Shown: positions 7,464-16,768, counted from the stretch's first letter. The stretch is 64,000 nt of DNA from Nitrospira sp. CR1.1 (GCA_014055465.1 WIAF01000002.1:124001-188000); one strand, 5' to 3'. Notes: generated by a model not told the origin, from the sequence alone. A program made the numbers and translations.

Positions 7464-7744
7464 TCAACCCGCCTGGGCAGAAAACCATGCCGAAATTGCC
7501 GACCATCCCTGCAGGGCCGTCAGCACGGCCGCGACCGCAGGCGTCCGGTCCGACCATTTCTTGTGCGGCACTCGCGACATCTCAACCCACTATCCATCAT
7601 GTAGTCTCTCACGTCCGGTTGCTCGAATGGTCCCGGGAGTCGGGGCGGACTGATCACCACGACGTCGTGATCCACGCCATTCAAGATTAACCATCCTTCC
7701 AGATCCAAGTTGCCCTTTGCGTCGCCTGCCCGTCGCTGTTTCAT
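7464..7744 (-). pseudogene. Frameshifted relative of the small LuxR-partner protein
   Basis: Reading from the ATG at 7744, residues such as LEGWLILNGVDHDVVVI and GPFEQPDVRDYMMD align with the intact 81-residue protein at 5367-5612 (KGFLLKD, GMFERLIVRQKVD). The match then jumps frame: WVEMSRVPHKKWSDRTPAVA and AVLTALQGW continue the alignment (WVELNGNALGTWQPRTQAIT, AVLGYLQRLW) in the next frame to a stop at 7464. Between the conserved GTG codon and TGGGTT this copy has one base fewer. Either it is a true one-base deletion or a sequencing error. It sits in the same place before a LuxR gene as its intact relative. Confidence 0.65.
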
Positions 7745-7781
7745 CAGTGTTTCCTAGACACTGTCTTCACAGTAGGCATAT

Positions 7782-7797
7782 ATCAAGGATCGTGCCA
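7782..7797 (-). promoter_or_regulatory. Candidate sigma-54 promoter of the 7.7-kb pair
   Basis: On the minus strand this reads TGGCACGATCCTTGAT: a perfect -24 TGGCACG, a 4-base gap and TTGAT. GG and the -12 G are 12 bases apart. As at 5739-5754 the -12 dinucleotide is GA instead of GC. Transcription would start near 7771, giving a leader of about 27 bases to the ATG at 7744, which has an AGGAA site. Confidence 0.62.
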
Positions 7798-7880
7798 TCA
7801 CTGACGGGAGAGAAAGCCCTATAAAATACTAGGGGCTTAGGCCGAGGACCCCTTCCGCGAGCATGTGATGCGTCAATGAG

Positions 7881-7915
7881 ATGGCACACGGCGCTGTGTC
7901 AGACGTGTGCCATGT
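7881..7915. promoter_or_regulatory. Inverted-repeat activator site candidate
   Basis: ATGGCACAC (7881-7889) and GTGTGCCAT (about 7905-7913) form a perfect 9-base inverted repeat. Within it lie GCTGTGTCA (7893-7901) and GACGTGTGCCA (7902-7912), the two words shared with the region 5831-5859. Its place about 85-115 bases upstream of the -24 box fits a binding site for a sigma-54 activator; the NtrC-type protein encoded at 8065-9459 is the obvious candidate. Confidence 0.5.
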
Positions 7916-8064
7916 GACAACATGCGCAGGGGTGGGATGACAATGGCATCAAACGGGGATATCAGAAAAGGATGAAAGGCGTCTGGAAACGAACGCAACA
8001 GCATCAAGACCTACGTCCAATGAGAGAGGAGAGCGCCTGCGGGTCATCCCGCTCACGCGCCGGT

Positions 8065-9459
8065 TCACTGCAAGGAATCCGTACCGATCTCGGCCGAGGC
8101 GGCTACATCGTATTCAGCCAGACGACGGTAGAACGTTCTCCGGCTCATTCCCAGCAAGCGCGCGGCCTCCGAACGGTTGCCGCCGGTCCGCTGCAACGCC
8201 GCCAGCATGCGGGTTCGCTCGTCCTGACGCTGAAGCGGAACATAGGTCGCCTGTGGCTCCGGACTGCGGACTTCAGGCGGGAGATCCTCCGTCCGCATCA
8301 CGGTCCCTTTGCAGTGAATCAACGCTGACTCCACGGCACTTTTCAACTCACGAACATTCCCTGGCCAGGAATAGCTGGTCAACACCTGGAGCGCCTCGGG
8401 ACTCACTCGGAGCACTGGCTTTTCCATCACGGAACGAAATTGTCCGAGAAACGCATGGACCAGGAGCGGGATATCCGACGGCCGTTCGCGGAGCGGGGCG
8501 AGCCGGAGGCGCGCCACCTTGATCCGATATAGCAAATCCCTCCGGAAGGTCCCTTTCTCCACGTCCGCCGCAAGATTGTGATGGGTCGCGACCACGACCC
8601 GGACGTCGACCTTCCGAGGCTTGGATTCTCCCAATCTCGTCACTTCCCGCTCCTGCAGGACACGCAGGAGGCTCGTCTGTACGGCAGGGGAAATATCGCC
8701 GATCTCGTCCAGAAAAATGGTCCCTCCCCGCGCGGCCTCAAAGACTCCCTCCTGGCTGTCGATAGCCCCGGTAAAGGCCCCCTTTTTGTGACCGAATAGT
8801 TGGCTACCTAGAATCGAATCGGTGAATCCCGCGCAATTGACGGCAAGAAATGTGTGCGGCGCGCGGCGGCTGGAAAGATGGATCGCACGGGCCACCAATT
8901 CCTTGCCCGTGCCGGTTTCCCCCTCGATCAACACCGTCGCATCCACCGCCGCAATCTGTTGAATCTCTTCGTACAACACCACCATAGACGGACTTCGGCC
9001 GATCAGGTCATGAAACTTGCCGTGGTCGGCCAGCTGCGACTGCAGCGCTTGAGCCTCATCTTCAGCCGCGAAGCGGCGCCGCACACTCTCCACCCACTGT
9101 TCGGCAATCGTCAAACGTAATCGTAAGAACTCGACGCCAACGGGCTTGGCCAGATAGTCGTTGACCCCGGCCTGAAGCGCCGCCCGCAATGATTCCGGAG
9201 AGTCGTGTGCGGTGATCATGACGATGACGCAGCGATCTCCGCCGGGACCGGATCGAATACTCCGGCACAGCTGCAGTCCATCCATTCCACCCCCGCGCAA
9301 TTCCCAATCGAGCAGCACCAGATCATATGGCCGCTGGCCATAGGCCTCCGCTGCTGATTCACCATCGGCGCAGGCCATCACCTCATGCCCGCGCGCTCTG
9401 ATCACCTGCTCGAACAGGCACCGGACATCGGGATGATCCTCCACCAGCAATACGCGCAT
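8065..9459 (-). CDS. Sigma-54-dependent response regulator (NtrC family)
   Basis: This 464-residue three-domain activator has a receiver (residues 1-115, phosphoacceptor Asp51 in LVLLDWEL), an AAA+ domain and a C-terminal Fis-type helix-turn-helix. The AAA+ domain carries Walker A GETGTGKE at 180-187, the sigma-54 contact loop GAFTGA near 227 and GGTIFLDEIGDI. The Fis helix reads NRSEAARLLGMSRRTFYRRL. When phosphorylated, such proteins form hexamers and remodel sigma-54 polymerase. The hybrid kinase gene lies 13 bases upstream in the same direction and is the likely phosphodonor. Two sigma-54 promoter candidates lie just downstream. Confidence 0.97.
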   Translation of the reverse strand: MRVLLVEDHPDVRCLFEQVIRARGHEVMACADGESAAEAYGQRPYDLVLLDWELRGGGMDGLQLCRSIRSGPGGDRCVIVMITAHDSPESLRAALQAGVNDYLAKPVGVEFLRLRLTIAEQWVESVRRRFAAEDEAQALQSQLADHGKFHDLIGRSPSMVVLYEEIQQIAAVDATVLIEGETGTGKELVARAIHLSSRRAPHTFLAVNCAGFTDSILGSQLFGHKKGAFTGAIDSQEGVFEAARGGTIFLDEIGDISPAVQTSLLRVLQEREVTRLGESKPRKVDVRVVVATHHNLAADVEKGTFRRDLLYRIKVARLRLAPLRERPSDIPLLVHAFLGQFRSVMEKPVLRVSPEALQVLTSYSWPGNVRELKSAVESALIHCKGTVMRTEDLPPEVRSPEPQATYVPLQRQDERTRMLAALQRTGGNRSEAARLLGMSRRTFYRRLAEYDVAASAEIGTDSLQ

Positions 9460-9472
9460 GCCGTTCTATCCT

Positions 9473-12400
9473 TTACTCATAGATCACGTGCAGCCGAGTC
9501 AGAAACCGGCTGAGCCGTTCCAGAATCTCACGCGCATCGGCGGCATCTTTGCGCACGGCCGCCGTCTCCAATGACCGCCCGTATGCTGTAATCGCTTCAA
9601 CCCCGTACGTTCCGCCGGCGCCCTTGAGACCGTGGCCGATCTCCCGCATCATCTCAAAATCTTCACGGCTCAACGCCTCCGTTATCTGGATCACGTCGTG
9701 GCGCCGATGCTCCAGAAACCCAGGCATGAGCGGTTCAAGCTCCCCGTTGACATGGAGCACGACGACTTCTTCATCAACAGACGGCGTAGGTGGCGCGGAT
9801 GAATCGACGGTTTGGAGATATAATTCAATTGCCTCCAGCAGCCGGGCCTTGCGGATGGGTTTCGTGAGGTGCGCGGTGCATCCCGCATCAAGACTGCGCT
9901 GCACTTCGCTCGGCAACGCATTGGCCGTCAGCGCCAGGATGGCGGTGGGACGGCGGCCCTGGTCTTTTTCCCATGCGCGGATCGCTCTCGTTGCGGCATA
10001 CCCGTCCATCACGGGCATCTGAACATCCATCAGGACCAGATCATAGGATCCGTGCATGAACATCTCGAGCGCAACCTGACCATTCGCCGCCGTCTCCACC
10101 CGGTGCGGCGTCGTCTTGAAATAAAACTCCATCATGCGGCGGTTGTCGACAAAATCTTCAGCCAGAAGAATCTTCAGACCGGACGGTTCAACTACGTGAG
10201 TCCCTGATCGAGGTTGAGTCACTGGCCCAGGGTTCCCGGTTGATGCCGTCCTGCCCATCACGGCCATCATGGCGTTGAACAGATCGGAGCGTCGAAAGGG
10301 CTTCGTGAGAAACCGTACGACCCCATATTCGCGGGCCCGACCCTGGTCACCGGCGCGCCGTTCCGATGTCAGCATGATAATCGACAGTCCGGCCAGACCC
10401 GGCGATCGTGCGATGATCTCGGCCACCTGCCAGCCGCTGAGTTTCGGCATGCGCACATCCAAAATCACCAGACGATAGGGCACGCCGGCCTTGAGCGCAC
10501 GATGCAACTCCATCACCGCCTCGTTCCCTCCAGCCGCCTCCGCCGAAGGAATACCCCAGCCCGTCAGGGTTTCCCGAACAATCAGACGATTGGTCGCATT
10601 GTCGTCGATGATCAAGGTGTGCAACCCTGCGAGTTGTTCCCATTGCGCCGGAGGAATCGCGGAAGCCGGCTGAGCATGCGCGGCAAACTTGGCGGTGAAA
10701 CTGAACATGCTGCCATGCCCCGGCTCGCTCTCCACCCACATTCTGCCACCCATCCGCTCGACCAGACGCCGGGAGATCGTCAGGCCAAGCCCCGTGCCGC
10801 TATAGGGCCGCGTCATCGAAGAGTCCACTTGAGTGAAGCGTTCAAAGATGACGGCTAGCTTGTCGTGAGGAATTCCAATGCCGGTATCACGCACCGTGAA
10901 CAGCAGATTGCCAGGGCCGTCTGCCAGCGGGTCACACTCCACGCGCAAGACGACCTCTCCCTGTTCCGTAAACTTGATGGCATTGCCTAACAGGTTCAGG
11001 AGCACCTGCCGAAGGCGGTTCGGATCACCGACGAGTGAGGTTGGAACATCAGGCTGGATCTGATAGGCCAACTCCAGATTTTTTTCGCTGGCGCGAACTG
11101 CCACCAACTCTGCCGCGCGCTGCACCACGTCACTGAGGTCGAAGTCTGTCAGATCCAAATCCAAATAGCCGGCTTCGATCTTCGACAAGTCGAGCACATC
11201 GTTGATCAAACTCAGCAAGTTACTTCCGGCATCTCGAAAAATCTGGACGTACTCTTGTTGATCCTCATTCAGCGGCGTCTCCGACAGCAGATCGGCCATG
11301 CCGATGATCGCATTCATGGGCGTGCGGATCTCATGGCTCATGGTGGCCAGGAAATCGCTCTTTGCCCGATTGGCGAATTCGGCGGCCTCCTTCGCGGTGA
11401 CCAAGGCCTGTTCCGCTTCCTGCCGTTGCTTCGCCTCATAGGCCAAGGTGACCAAATTCCCGATAGACATGGCGAACTGTGTTTCTTCGTTGCTCCACTT
11501 ACGCGCCCATCCGATTCGTTCGTGGCAGACGACTCCGGCCAGGCGACCGCCGAAGAAAATCGGCACGTCCAACAACGAAACAATCCCCAATGTTTGAAGA
11601 TAGGGCTGCAGTAATTCAGCGGTGCGCGGATCACTGGCGACATCATCCGCATCGACCACTTGCTCCTCCAGCAACTCGTTAAAGTATCGGGGGTACTGCG
11701 CGACATCGAGACGCGCCCCGCGCGAATGCCGAGCCTGGGCTCGTTCATAGAGTTCTGCGCATTCCAGCACCGCTCCGCTACGGTCCAGCAACCAAACACT
11801 GGCGCGGTCCACAGCCATGGTCTCCGCGGAGTTGTACATGAGCTCTTTCAGCGCGGACGGCCAGTTCCCCGAACCGATATGCCGGCTTTTGATTAAACGC
11901 ATGAGTGCCTGCTGATGCGCGTGGAGCACCGATTGGCTGCGACGCAGCGCCGCTTCCGCCTCGGTGCGCCTGGTGATATCCAGCACCAGCGTCAGCACGC
12001 AGTTCTCTTGTCCGATACAGACCGGTTCTACATTGAAGAGGCCGTGCCGAAGTTCGCCGGACTTTGTACGAAACTCTTTCTCCAGCTGCCGGAGAAAACC
12101 GTCCCGCCGTAACGTCTCGGCTAATTGTCGACGGTCGTCCGGATTGACCCACATACCGATATCGAGCGAGGACATGCCGACCAGCTCGTCCCGAGAAAAT
12201 CCGGAGACCCGCACGAACGCCTCATTGACATCGAGCACCCGCCCATCCTCAAGGCGGCTGATGGCCATTCCTGCCGGACTGCTATGAAAAGCCTTTGAAA
12301 ATCGCTCCTCACTCTCCCGCAACGCCTGCTCCACCTGCTTCCGTTCGGTAATTTCGCGCGCCACCACCTGAAAACCGTTGACGGCGTTCCCGTCCATCAA

Positions 12401-13501
12401 CAGTTGCGTATGCTGCCCCAGCCATACTTCCCGGCCATCTTTGGTCGCGACCGGCAACTCGTACACCGTCCGAGACGTTTTACGGATAAACTGTCGGCCG
12501 TAAAACCGCTCGGCCTGAGCACGACTTTGCGGCTGAACAATCTCCAGATAATGGCGGCCGAGAAGTTCCTCCGGCAGATAACCGAGAATTCGCAATGAAG
12601 TAGGATTGCAGTACGTGAACCGCCCGGCGGCATCGGTTCGAAAAATGATATCCCCGGCGTGCTCGACTAAATCGCGGTAGCGCTTCTCGCTCTCCCTCCT
12701 AGCATCATCGGCCTCTTTCCTCGCCGTAATATCCAGATGAATGCCGGTCATCCGAGTCATCCGGCCCTGCTCGTCGCATACCCCCGAGCCCAACGCGGCC
12801 ATCCATCGGTATGAACCGTCCTGATGCCGGAGGCGATGATCCAAGCGATACTGCTTGGTATATCCCTGCTGAAACAGCGCGACCGTTGCCAGGACTTGCG
12901 CCTGTTCATCCGGATGGAGACGCGATTCCCAATCGGCGACCGTAGGACCGATGTCCGACTCCGTGCAGCCAAGCTGACTTTTCCATCGAAGAGAGTAGTA
13001 GGCTGACCCGGTTGCCAGATCCCATTCCCACACGCCCACATCCGCGCATTCCGCCGCCAATTCAAACCGTTGGCGACTCTCATGTAATGCCGCCTCAACC
13101 TGCCGCTGTTCGGTCAATTGCATCGATAGACGATCATCGGCAGCGATCAGATCCTGCGTCTGCTCCGCCACGCGCTGTTCCAACCGGCTATTGGCTGAAC
13201 GAAGCGCACTCTCCACTTCGCGCCGCTGGGAGAGTAGATAGGCCATGCCCCAAAGCAACCCGACTCCCATTGTACGATTAACGATCGCCGTTGCGACTTC
13301 AACACCGGGAGGTGCAAACCAAAGCCCGGCGCCCAGCAAGATCGTACACAACGATGCATAGCGCAGTGAGGCCAGAGGCGAAGCGAACCGCGCAGTCAAC
13401 CACAGTGGAAGCATATACAGAAGCCACATGACATGCCCCAGCGGAATCGCCACATCCAGGGCAAAAATTCCGGCGGTCAGCAGGCCTATAGTGACTAGCA
13501 T
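9473..13501 (-). CDS. Membrane-bound hybrid sensor histidine kinase with PAS, GAF, two receivers and HPt
   Basis: This 1342-residue kinase has about three hydrophobic helices in the first 90 residues and then a coiled coil. Three PAS domains follow (about 140-260, 270-390 and 395-515), then a GAF domain (about 530-685) and the HisKA dimerisation domain with phospho-His723 in ATMSHEIRTPMN. After these come an HATPase domain (DTGIGIPHDK, GTGLGLTISRRL), receiver 1 (LVILDVRMP), receiver 2 (LVLMDVQMPVMDG) and a C-terminal HPt domain (HGLKGAGGTYG). It forms a His-Asp-His relay, most likely to the NtrC-type regulator encoded 13 bases downstream. The signal is unknown; PAS and GAF suggest a cytoplasmic redox or small-molecule cue. 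Confidence 0.96.
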   Translation of the reverse strand: MLVTIGLLTAGIFALDVAIPLGHVMWLLYMLPLWLTARFASPLASLRYASLCTILLGAGLWFAPPGVEVATAIVNRTMGVGLLWGMAYLLSQRREVESALRSANSRLEQRVAEQTQDLIAADDRLSMQLTEQRQVEAALHESRQRFELAAECADVGVWEWDLATGSAYYSLRWKSQLGCTESDIGPTVADWESRLHPDEQAQVLATVALFQQGYTKQYRLDHRLRHQDGSYRWMAALGSGVCDEQGRMTRMTGIHLDITARKEADDARRESEKRYRDLVEHAGDIIFRTDAAGRFTYCNPTSLRILGYLPEELLGRHYLEIVQPQSRAQAERFYGRQFIRKTSRTVYELPVATKDGREVWLGQHTQLLMDGNAVNGFQVVAREITERKQVEQALRESEERFSKAFHSSPAGMAISRLEDGRVLDVNEAFVRVSGFSRDELVGMSSLDIGMWVNPDDRRQLAETLRRDGFLRQLEKEFRTKSGELRHGLFNVEPVCIGQENCVLTLVLDITRRTEAEAALRRSQSVLHAHQQALMRLIKSRHIGSGNWPSALKELMYNSAETMAVDRASVWLLDRSGAVLECAELYERAQARHSRGARLDVAQYPRYFNELLEEQVVDADDVASDPRTAELLQPYLQTLGIVSLLDVPIFFGGRLAGVVCHERIGWARKWSNEETQFAMSIGNLVTLAYEAKQRQEAEQALVTAKEAAEFANRAKSDFLATMSHEIRTPMNAIIGMADLLSETPLNEDQQEYVQIFRDAGSNLLSLINDVLDLSKIEAGYLDLDLTDFDLSDVVQRAAELVAVRASEKNLELAYQIQPDVPTSLVGDPNRLRQVLLNLLGNAIKFTEQGEVVLRVECDPLADGPGNLLFTVRDTGIGIPHDKLAVIFERFTQVDSSMTRPYSGTGLGLTISRRLVERMGGRMWVESEPGHGSMFSFTAKFAAHAQPASAIPPAQWEQLAGLHTLIIDDNATNRLIVRETLTGWGIPSAEAAGGNEAVMELHRALKAGVPYRLVILDVRMPKLSGWQVAEIIARSPGLAGLSIIMLTSERRAGDQGRAREYGVVRFLTKPFRRSDLFNAMMAVMGRTASTGNPGPVTQPRSGTHVVEPSGLKILLAEDFVDNRRMMEFYFKTTPHRVETAANGQVALEMFMHGSYDLVLMDVQMPVMDGYAATRAIRAWEKDQGRRPTAILALTANALPSEVQRSLDAGCTAHLTKPIRKARLLEAIELYLQTVDSSAPPTPSVDEEVVVLHVNGELEPLMPGFLEHRRHDVIQITEALSREDFEMMREIGHGLKGAGGTYGVEAITAYGRSLETAAVRKDAADAREILERLSRFLTRLHVIYE

Positions 13502-13792
13502 GGTCGAATCGCCCCCTCACTGCTCACATCGAAGATCGATTCGCGATTGGGCAGGCTGGAAACAGGCGTAAGATACCCCCTCGAACACATCAGGTAAACC
13601 CCTGACAATCGGCCCTATTATGGCCCTACTGGAATGATGCAGGCGCAGGAAGTGCCTGCCGAAAGATTATGCCCGTGCAGGAATGCCTGATTGACAGAAC
13701 AGGCTCGAACTTATGAGGGAATGAGCATCTCGCCCGGATGGCATTACCAATTCGGCAGGATGACGCAGAGAGGGTGGATGATCAGATCGTTG

Positions 13793-15052
13793 TCAGGAGG
13801 TTCTTTCGAACCGCCAGCTGTGGTCGACGAACATACCCTTTCCTCGCCAGCCATCATGCGGATACATTCGGCCGGTCCCATAATAGTCTCCATCCAATAC
13901 TTGGAGCTCAGCCGCATACTGAACCCAGTCTTGCGTCACGGTATTGTTTTCAATCGCGGCATGGAGGAAGTATCGCCCGCCGCACAACGGCAGATGTGGA
14001 ACATGAAAGTCCACGTAGCCGCTGCCTTCCAGATCCAACGGCGTGCGGCTCACAAGATCCGTCGAAAAAATACAGGTCGCGCGCTCATCACGATTGACCA
14101 CGATCATGACACGCATATCCTTAAACACTTTTCTGACATGGCACCGGTACTGCACGCGAATGACAAGATGTTGCCCGGACACAACCGGCTGCACGGGGTT
14201 GAGCTTCTCGTCCAGGAATGCGATCGCCTGCACCGTAAGTTCGCCCTTGGTGTACCGGTCGGTGCGATCAGCCAGGGAGGTACCGCTGTCTGTAAACGCC
14301 TCGCTCATATATTGCTCGATAATCTGTTGCGGTTGGCCGTCGCCCACGACCCGTCCCTGGCGCAGAAGAATTGCCCGCTGGCACAGACTGGCCACCACCG
14401 GCAAATCGTGACTGACAAGAATGACCGTCCGTCCGTCCCGCCGCACCTCATCCATTTTCCCCATACACTTCTTCTGAAAGGCTCCGTCGCCGACCGACAA
14501 CACTTCATCAACGATCAGAATTTCGGGATCAAGATGCGCCGCCACAGAAAAAGCCAGCCGCACGTACATGCCGCTTGAATATCGTTTGACGGGGGTGTCG
14601 ATAAATTGCTGGGTCCCGGAGAACTCCACGATGGCGTCGAATCGATGGTCGATGTCCACCTTGCGCATGCCCAACATCGCGGCATTGAGGTAGACGTTTT
14701 CGCGCCCCGTGAGTTCCGCATGAAATCCCGTCCCCACCTCCAACAGCGATGTCACGCGCCCGTACAAATCCACTTCTCCGCCTGTTGGTTCCGTGATGCG
14801 GGACAGCACCTTCAAGAGGGTGCTTTTCCCGGCCCCATTATGCCCGATCACTCCCAACACCTCGCCTTCCATGACATCGAACGAGACATCGTTCAAAGCC
14901 TGAAAGGCTCGTGGGGCCACAACCTTCCCGGCCCGTCGTCCTAGAAGAGATCGACAGGCATGGGCGATTCGATCCCGCAGGGTGTCATGATGAATCCCTG
15001 CGATAACATATTCCTTGCTCACATGCCGCGCGGAAATTGCAATATCAGTCAT
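13793..15052 (-). CDS. ABC polysaccharide exporter ATPase, Wzt type
   Basis: This 419-residue ATPase has the nucleotide-binding domain in the first 250 residues: Walker A GHNGAGKST from residue 70, signature YSSGMYVRLAFS and Walker B ILIVDEVLSVGD. A C-terminal domain of about 150 residues follows, rich in strands (VDFHVPHLPLCGGRYFLHAA). That extension is the Wzt carbohydrate-binding domain, which recognises the finished O-antigen-like chain before export. It overlaps the permease gene by one base. With it, the protein should export an undecaprenyl-linked polysaccharide across the inner membrane. Confidence 0.95.
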   Translation of the reverse strand: MTDIAISARHVSKEYVIAGIHHDTLRDRIAHACRSLLGRRAGKVVAPRAFQALNDVSFDVMEGEVLGVIGHNGAGKSTLLKVLSRITEPTGGEVDLYGRVTSLLEVGTGFHAELTGRENVYLNAAMLGMRKVDIDHRFDAIVEFSGTQQFIDTPVKRYSSGMYVRLAFSVAAHLDPEILIVDEVLSVGDGAFQKKCMGKMDEVRRDGRTVILVSHDLPVVASLCQRAILLRQGRVVGDGQPQQIIEQYMSEAFTDSGTSLADRTDRYTKGELTVQAIAFLDEKLNPVQPVVSGQHLVIRVQYRCHVRKVFKDMRVMIVVNRDERATCIFSTDLVSRTPLDLEGSGYVDFHVPHLPLCGGRYFLHAAIENNTVTQDWVQYAAELQVLDGDYYGTGRMYPHDGWRGKGMFVDHSWRFERTS

Positions 15053-15942
15053 CAGATCACGTCCGCAAAGGTGCGTTCCATACGCTTAAAATACACAAGC
15101 CCGCTCACGAACAGAATCAGAACGATGCCGAGGCTCGGGAGAATCGTTTCGAACGAGGGGGCGCGTTGGCCCAGCAGGCTCCATCGAAATCCCTCTACCA
15201 CTCCAACCGCCGGATTCAGACTGTAGAGGGTCCGCCATCGTTCCGGGATGAGACTCGCGGGATACACCACGGGCGACGCAAACATCCAAAACTGTACGAA
15301 AAAGGGGATGACATGCCCGACATCGCGAAACTTCACATGTAGCGCCGAAAACCAGAGACTGACGGCCAGGGCAGCGAGCAACGCCATCAGGACGAAAATA
15401 GGAAAAAACAACAACTGCCAGCCTGGCGTGACCCCGAACCATAGCATGAGCGGAATCATCATCACCAAGGCGCACAGGAGATCAACCGCCGGCGCCGATG
15501 CCGCGGCCAGCGGAATGATCAAGCGAGGAAAATAGACCTTGCTGATGAGATGCGACTCTCCCACCAAGCTGGTGCCGCTTCGGCTAGTCGCTTGCGCGAT
15601 GAAATTCCACGGAAGCAGTCCCGCATAGGCGAACAATGGATAGGGCACCCCATCGGACGGGAGTTTGGCCAGGTTGCTGAACACCGCAGTGAATAACAGC
15701 ATTGAAATCAGCGGCTGGAACACCGCCCATCCTGCGCCGATAACCGCCTGTTTGTAGCGGACTTTTGTATCCCGCCAGACCAGAAAGAGCAGCAATTCCC
15801 GATACAGCCAGACAGACTCCAGATCCAGATGAAACAATCCTCGACTGGGGCGAATTTTGACCGTCGGCGTTCGAACAACCGGCGCGATAGCGCCCGCCGA
15901 CAACCGCGAAGGACGCTGCGCTTCCAACTCATTCATAGTCAT
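15052..15942 (-). CDS. ABC-2 polysaccharide exporter permease, Wzm type
   Basis: This inner-membrane permease of about 296 residues begins with a cytoplasmic stretch (SVWLYRELLLFLVWRDTKVR, typical of the family). Six hydrophobic segments then fill residues 65-290. The segment YPLFAYAGLLPWNFIAQA and the loop SLNPAVGVVEGFRW are family hallmarks. The ATG at 15942 follows the previous stop by ten bases; the frame is open to 16074 but that part lies inside the DUF5672 gene. With the Wzt-type ATPase it forms the exporter of this locus. Confidence 0.93.
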   Translation of the reverse strand: MTMNELEAQRPSRLSAGAIAPVVRTPTVKIRPSRGLFHLDLESVWLYRELLLFLVWRDTKVRYKQAVIGAGWAVFQPLISMLLFTAVFSNLAKLPSDGVPYPLFAYAGLLPWNFIAQATSRSGTSLVGESHLISKVYFPRLIIPLAAASAPAVDLLCALVMMIPLMLWFGVTPGWQLLFFPIFVLMALLAALAVSLWFSALHVKFRDVGHVIPFFVQFWMFASPVVYPASLIPERWRTLYSLNPAVGVVEGFRWSLLGQRAPSFETILPSLGIVLILFVSGLVYFKRMERTFADVI

Positions 15943-15952
15943 CACGATCCAA

Positions 15953-16768
15953 TCACGGTTTGAGGAGATACGGCTCCCAAAAGGAGCGGTCATATCGCGG
16001 CCATGCGTGACAGCCGAAGGGCAAGCGATGTTGATTGAGTTCAAAACAGTGCCGTGGGACCACTTCAAAAGCAAAATCTAATCCGACATGAAAGGGCGCC
16101 ACTTTGAATTGGGAATCATAGCGCACTGCCTCGTCGGCCCAAAAATGATCTTCGTTTCTGGTTCCGTCAGGGCGCAGATGCCAACGTTCCAATTCCCGCT
16201 TCACATTATTAAACCGCTTGATTTGCTTATACCATTTTCTCGGCAACTGGACAGATCGCACATACCAGGACCGGCCGGACGCGATTCGCTGCCAATACAC
16301 TTCGGGATCGACCCAATAGGCATCGGACGCCAGGACGCGTCGAAAGCTGGAGACCTTCCGGAGAGAGAATCCGCCGTTGCCTACACGTGAAGCGCCAACC
16401 CACGGACTGTCGGCACACTGCAACCACGGAGCGCCCACATAATCCCAATCCATTGCGCACCACTCCATCAACCGATCGGAAAAGACCAACGCATCGAGCT
16501 GATAAATCAACACATACTGATAGGCTTGGAATGCATCATAAAACGCGGGCGACAACATCAATCTCGCATTCGCAATGGCGCTTCCAAAATAGGAATCAGA
16601 AAATCGTTGAATCTGAAAGCCGGGCCGCTCAATGGCCAGACTTTGCGGGACGACAAGAAATTTGTCATACCGGCCGAGGTAATGCTCCGCATGTCGGAAG
16701 GACGTCTCCTCATCTTCGGTAAATTCGGCTCTGTTGTATCCCGGCACCACCACTGCCACACGACTCAT
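15953..16768 (-). CDS. DUF5672 glycosyltransferase-like protein
   Basis: This 271-residue soluble protein begins MSRVAVVVPGYNR and contains YQYVLIYQLDALVFSDRL, DYVGAPWL and VGNGGFSLRKV, which are the hallmarks of the DUF5672 family. That family resembles GT-A glycosyltransferases; the QLDA motif would be the DXD-like metal site and GNGGFSLR the acceptor loop. A role in adding a sugar to the exported polysaccharide is inferred from these motifs and the location between the export and deacetylase genes. The start at 16768 is preferred over 16960 because it opens directly with the first strand and has an AGAGA site. Confidence 0.85.
   Translation of the reverse strand: MSRVAVVVPGYNRAEFTEDEETSFRHAEHYLGRYDKFLVVPQSLAIERPGFQIQRFSDSYFGSAIANARLMLSPAFYDAFQAYQYVLIYQLDALVFSDRLMEWCAMDWDYVGAPWLQCADSPWVGASRVGNGGFSLRKVSSFRRVLASDAYWVDPEVYWQRIASGRSWYVRSVQLPRKWYKQIKRFNNVKRELERWHLRPDGTRNEDHFWADEAVRYDSQFKVAPFHVGLDFAFEVVPRHCFELNQHRLPFGCHAWPRYDRSFWEPYLLKP

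Larger units (their letters stand above)
7745..8064. other. Intergenic region between sigma-54 activator gene and regulated pair
   Basis: These 320 bases hold the candidate sigma-54 promoter and the inverted-repeat site. A small AGTGT/ACACT hairpin lies close to 7745. The 130 bases next to the activator gene show no gene and no T-rich terminator, so read-through from the activator gene is possible. Confidence 0.5.

Noticed and set aside
14130-14150. TGGCACC-N4-CTGCA sequence resembling a sigma-54 promoter
   Set aside because: It lies inside the Wzt-type coding region, on the antisense strand with no gene behind it.
13691-14578. 295-codon open frame on the plus strand antisense to the Wzt-type gene
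   Set aside because: The minus-strand frame encodes a full ABC ATPase with all motifs; the plus frame has no domain and lies in its shadow.
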